A DNA stretch of 6,367 bases from an uncultured Clostridia bacterium. GTDB lineage: Bacteria; Bacillota; Clostridia; Oscillospirales; Oscillospiraceae. The stretch spans positions 1 through 6,367 of the forward strand of contig CAMGRA010000051.1 of assembly GCA_946061345.1 (NCBI GenBank), written 5' to 3'. The notes beneath the pieces are model-generated. The model was given only the letters and a program-made list of their open reading frames with translations, searched no databases and was not told the DNA's origin. Positions 5,091 to 6,367 of the stretch are shown here, piece by piece; the stretch's first letter is position 1; the number at the start of each line of letters is the position of its first letter. Made by a program: the position numbers and the translations under genes.

Positions 5091-5647
5091 AGCGTGTAAC
5101 CCTCCTTCATCAGGTAGTCCCGGAGCCGGTTCCGGCTGCGGAACAGCATGGTCTTCACCTTGCTCTGTGAAATTCCAAAGCGTTTGGAGATGGCAGCGAT
5201 GGAGTCCAGATACCAGTAGCGCCGCAGAAACACATTGCGCTGTTCCTCACCGAGGGTCCTCAGGAAGCCGTTGATGGCCTCCCCCAGTGCCGCGCTGTCC
5301 ATCCGGCACTGCACATCGTCGGGTGCCGGGATGCACTGCTCCATTTCGGCGCTGAGCTGGCAGAGAACCGCGTCCCGCTTGAGACGGCTCCGTTTCCGGC
5401 AGCAGTCCAGTGATATGTGGCGGGTGATCCGGGCCAGAAAGGCAAACAGGTAGCCTCCCGGCTCGTGGGGCGGGATGGAATTCCACGCTTCCATATAGGT
5501 GTCGTTCTCACATTCCTCCGCCGTCGGCAGGTCGTTCACGATGCCGTACGCCAGAGTGCGCAGACGGCTGCCGTATTTTTCGGACGTCCGCTCAATGGCC
5601 GCTTCGTCACGGCGCAGATACAGCGATACGATCTCATTGTCTTCCAA
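5087..5647 (-). CDS. ECF-type RNA polymerase sigma factor
   Basis: A 186-residue sigma-70 family protein of the extracytoplasmic-function group. Region 2 covers about 13-82, with the core-binding/-10 recognition block TAEECENDTYMEAWNSIPP (42-60) and FLARITRHISLD (70-81). Region 4 covers about 120-180, with FLRRYWYLDSIAAISKRFGI and the helix-turn-helix ending SQSKVKTMLFRSRNRLRDYL (160-179). Regions 1.1 and 3 are absent, as expected for ECF. The start chosen is TTG at 5647, giving (M)EDNEIVSLYLRRDEAAIE, because AGGAG lies 9-10 nt upstream and this fits clostridial homologues, which begin MED-. Longer starts (up to 5815) read through a terminator and are not credible. It is coupled to the downstream membrane protein by an ATGA overlap and probably responds to an envelope signal. 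Confidence 0.9.
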   Translation of the reverse strand: MEDNEIVSLYLRRDEAAIERTSEKYGSRLRTLAYGIVNDLPTAEECENDTYMEAWNSIPPHEPGGYLFAFLARITRHISLDCCRKRSRLKRDAVLCQLSAEMEQCIPAPDDVQCRMDSAALGEAINGFLRTLGEEQRNVFLRRYWYLDSIAAISKRFGISQSKVKTMLFRSRNRLRDYLMKEGYTL

Positions 5648-5692
5648 GGCTTTCCTCTCCTTTCTTCCATGTTGAAGGCCTTCACCTGTATA

Positions 5693-5719
5693 AGCGGCGC
5701 TTTGGGGCGGGAGGTTACA
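5693..5719 (-). promoter_or_regulatory. Possible ECF-type promoter of the sigma gene
   Basis: On the minus strand TGTAAC (5719-5714) resembles the AAC-containing -35 of ECF promoters such as Bacillus SigX. After 17 bp comes CGCT (5696-5693) where a CGxx -10 is expected. No good housekeeping promoter is seen between the upstream terminator and the sigma start. Autoregulation is the usual pattern for ECF genes, but this match is short and could be chance. Confidence 0.3.
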
Positions 5720-5727
5720 CATTTTAT

Positions 5728-5763
5728 AAAAAAGGCTGCGGCAGAGGAAAGATCTGCCGCAGC
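5728..5763 (-). terminator. Intrinsic terminator after the HtrA-type protease gene
   Basis: On the minus strand GCTGCGGCAGA pairs perfectly (11 bp) with TCTGCCGCAGC around a 7-nt loop, followed by C and six T's (5733-5728). It lies about 60 bp past the protease stop and before the sigma gene, separating the two transcription units. Confidence 0.92.
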
Positions 5764-5824
5764 ATCGGTTTACATAATATAATAGCAGGACGGCTGCGGC
5801 AGGCTTCCTTGTCACAGGCGGTCC

Positions 5825-6367
5825 TTACGGGAACCAGTCCTCCCAGGGGAAGGAGAAGCCGCCCTCCGTGGATTCAGCCGGTTCGCTGCTCTCGGCAGTC
5901 TCGCCTGTCTCTGCAGCACCCTCTGTGGGCTGCGAGGCGGAAGTACTTTCCGGCTTGGCGTCAAAGGAAATGGTCAGCTCCAGGGTCCTGCCGCTGCGGT
6001 AGACCGTCAGGGTCGCCGTGTCGGAGGCACGGTAGTTTTTCAGCTCGGCTGACAGATCCTCTATGCCCGCGATGCTCACGCCGTCGATGGCAGTGATGAC
6101 GTCGCCCGTGCGCAGGCCCGCCAGGGCGCCGCTGCTGTTTTCCGTCACCGATTCCACATAGGCCCCGTCAGGCAGGCCGCTGCCGGGATGGGCACGGGCA
6201 ACGGTGGAGGCGGCGATGCCGATAAAGGCGCGGTTGGGGACCCTGCCGTTTTCCCGCAGGTCGTCCAGGATCGCCACAACGTCGTTGATGGGGATGGCAA
6301 AGCCGATGCCCTCGATGGAGGTTCCCGTGGCGGTGGTGCCGGAATACTTGGCCGTGGTGATGCCGAC
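5825..6367 (-). CDS. htrA: HtrA/DegP-type serine protease with PDZ domain, C-terminal part
   Basis: The frame runs in from the right window edge without a start; 180 residues are visible. The first block is the end of the S1C trypsin-like domain, TSIEGIGFAIPIN (16-28), which is diagnostic of HtrA proteases. The catalytic His-Asp-Ser lie outside the window. Residues about 47-136 are a PDZ domain (FIGI, YVESVTENSSGALAGL, TGDVITAIDGVSI). The last 44 residues are a Ser/Thr/Glu/Pro-rich, disordered-looking tail ending in an aromatic FPWEDWFP. In this family the protein is membrane-anchored and degrades or refolds damaged envelope proteins. A GTG at 6277 could be mistaken for a start, but it is internal (the NDV-VAIL join). 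The gene ends at TAA 5827-5825, followed by a strong terminator. Confidence 0.92.
   Translation of the reverse strand, partial: VGITTAKYSGTTATGTSIEGIGFAIPINDVVAILDDLRENGRVPNRAFIGIAASTVARAHPGSGLPDGAYVESVTENSSGALAGLRTGDVITAIDGVSIAGIEDLSAELKNYRASDTATLTVYRSGRTLELTISFDAKPESTSASQPTEGAAETGETAESSEPAESTEGGFSFPWEDWFP

Noticed and set aside
5648..5815. N-terminal extension of the ECF sigma protein to an ATG at 5815
   Set aside because: The extension would pass through the intrinsic terminator at 5763-5728 and is unlike any sigma N-terminus; the SD supports the TTG at 5647.

Overview
The window looks like chromosomal DNA of a GC-rich Clostridia member, most likely in the Oscillospiraceae/Ruminococcaceae. 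This is inferred from the protein families (TrmK, a clostridial-type phosphatidylserine decarboxylase, PF04071 Cys-rich protein, AzlCD, a compact ECF sigma with a membrane-anchored partner, HtrA with an acidic tail), strong Shine-Dalgarno sites, AUG/UUG starts and a CCA-encoding tRNA. No species call is possible.

Plus-strand half (1-2302): the 3' end of a DUF1858 redox-disulfide protein is followed by trmK (tRNA m1A22 methyltransferase). Next come psd (phosphatidylserine decarboxylase) and a 12-cysteine small protein whose ATG overlaps the psd stop. A near-consensus sigma-A promoter then drives a tRNA-Gln(CTG) gene, which ends in a strong intrinsic terminator.

The most unusual stretch is 2243-2569. 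The last 21 nt of the tRNA, its terminator and some flank (77 bp) are repeated directly, exactly 180 bp downstream, with one mismatch. The repeat edges coincide with inverted arms (CGAATCCTT / AAGGATTC), so each copy is a nested palindromic module. Between the copies is a third terminator-like hairpin with a related core. After them comes a perfect 20-bp-stem hairpin. No protein gene is credible here; open frames across it are artefacts of the repeat and of the tRNA antisense.

Minus-strand half (6367-2576, genes read right to left): an HtrA-type serine protease (C-terminal part only, with PDZ domain) ends at a good terminator. It is followed by an ECF sigma factor (probable TTG start) overlapping by 4 bp a membrane-anchored putative anti-sigma/sensor protein. 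After a GC-rich intergenic region with an extended -10 promoter comes the azlC-azlD pair, which encodes a branched-chain amino-acid exporter and converges on the tRNA-Gln region.

Two themes link the genes: envelope homeostasis (psd, HtrA, ECF sigma with membrane partner) and routine tRNA and amino-acid functions (trmK, tRNA-Gln, azlCD). The best candidate for something undescribed is the palindromic tRNA-3'-end repeat.
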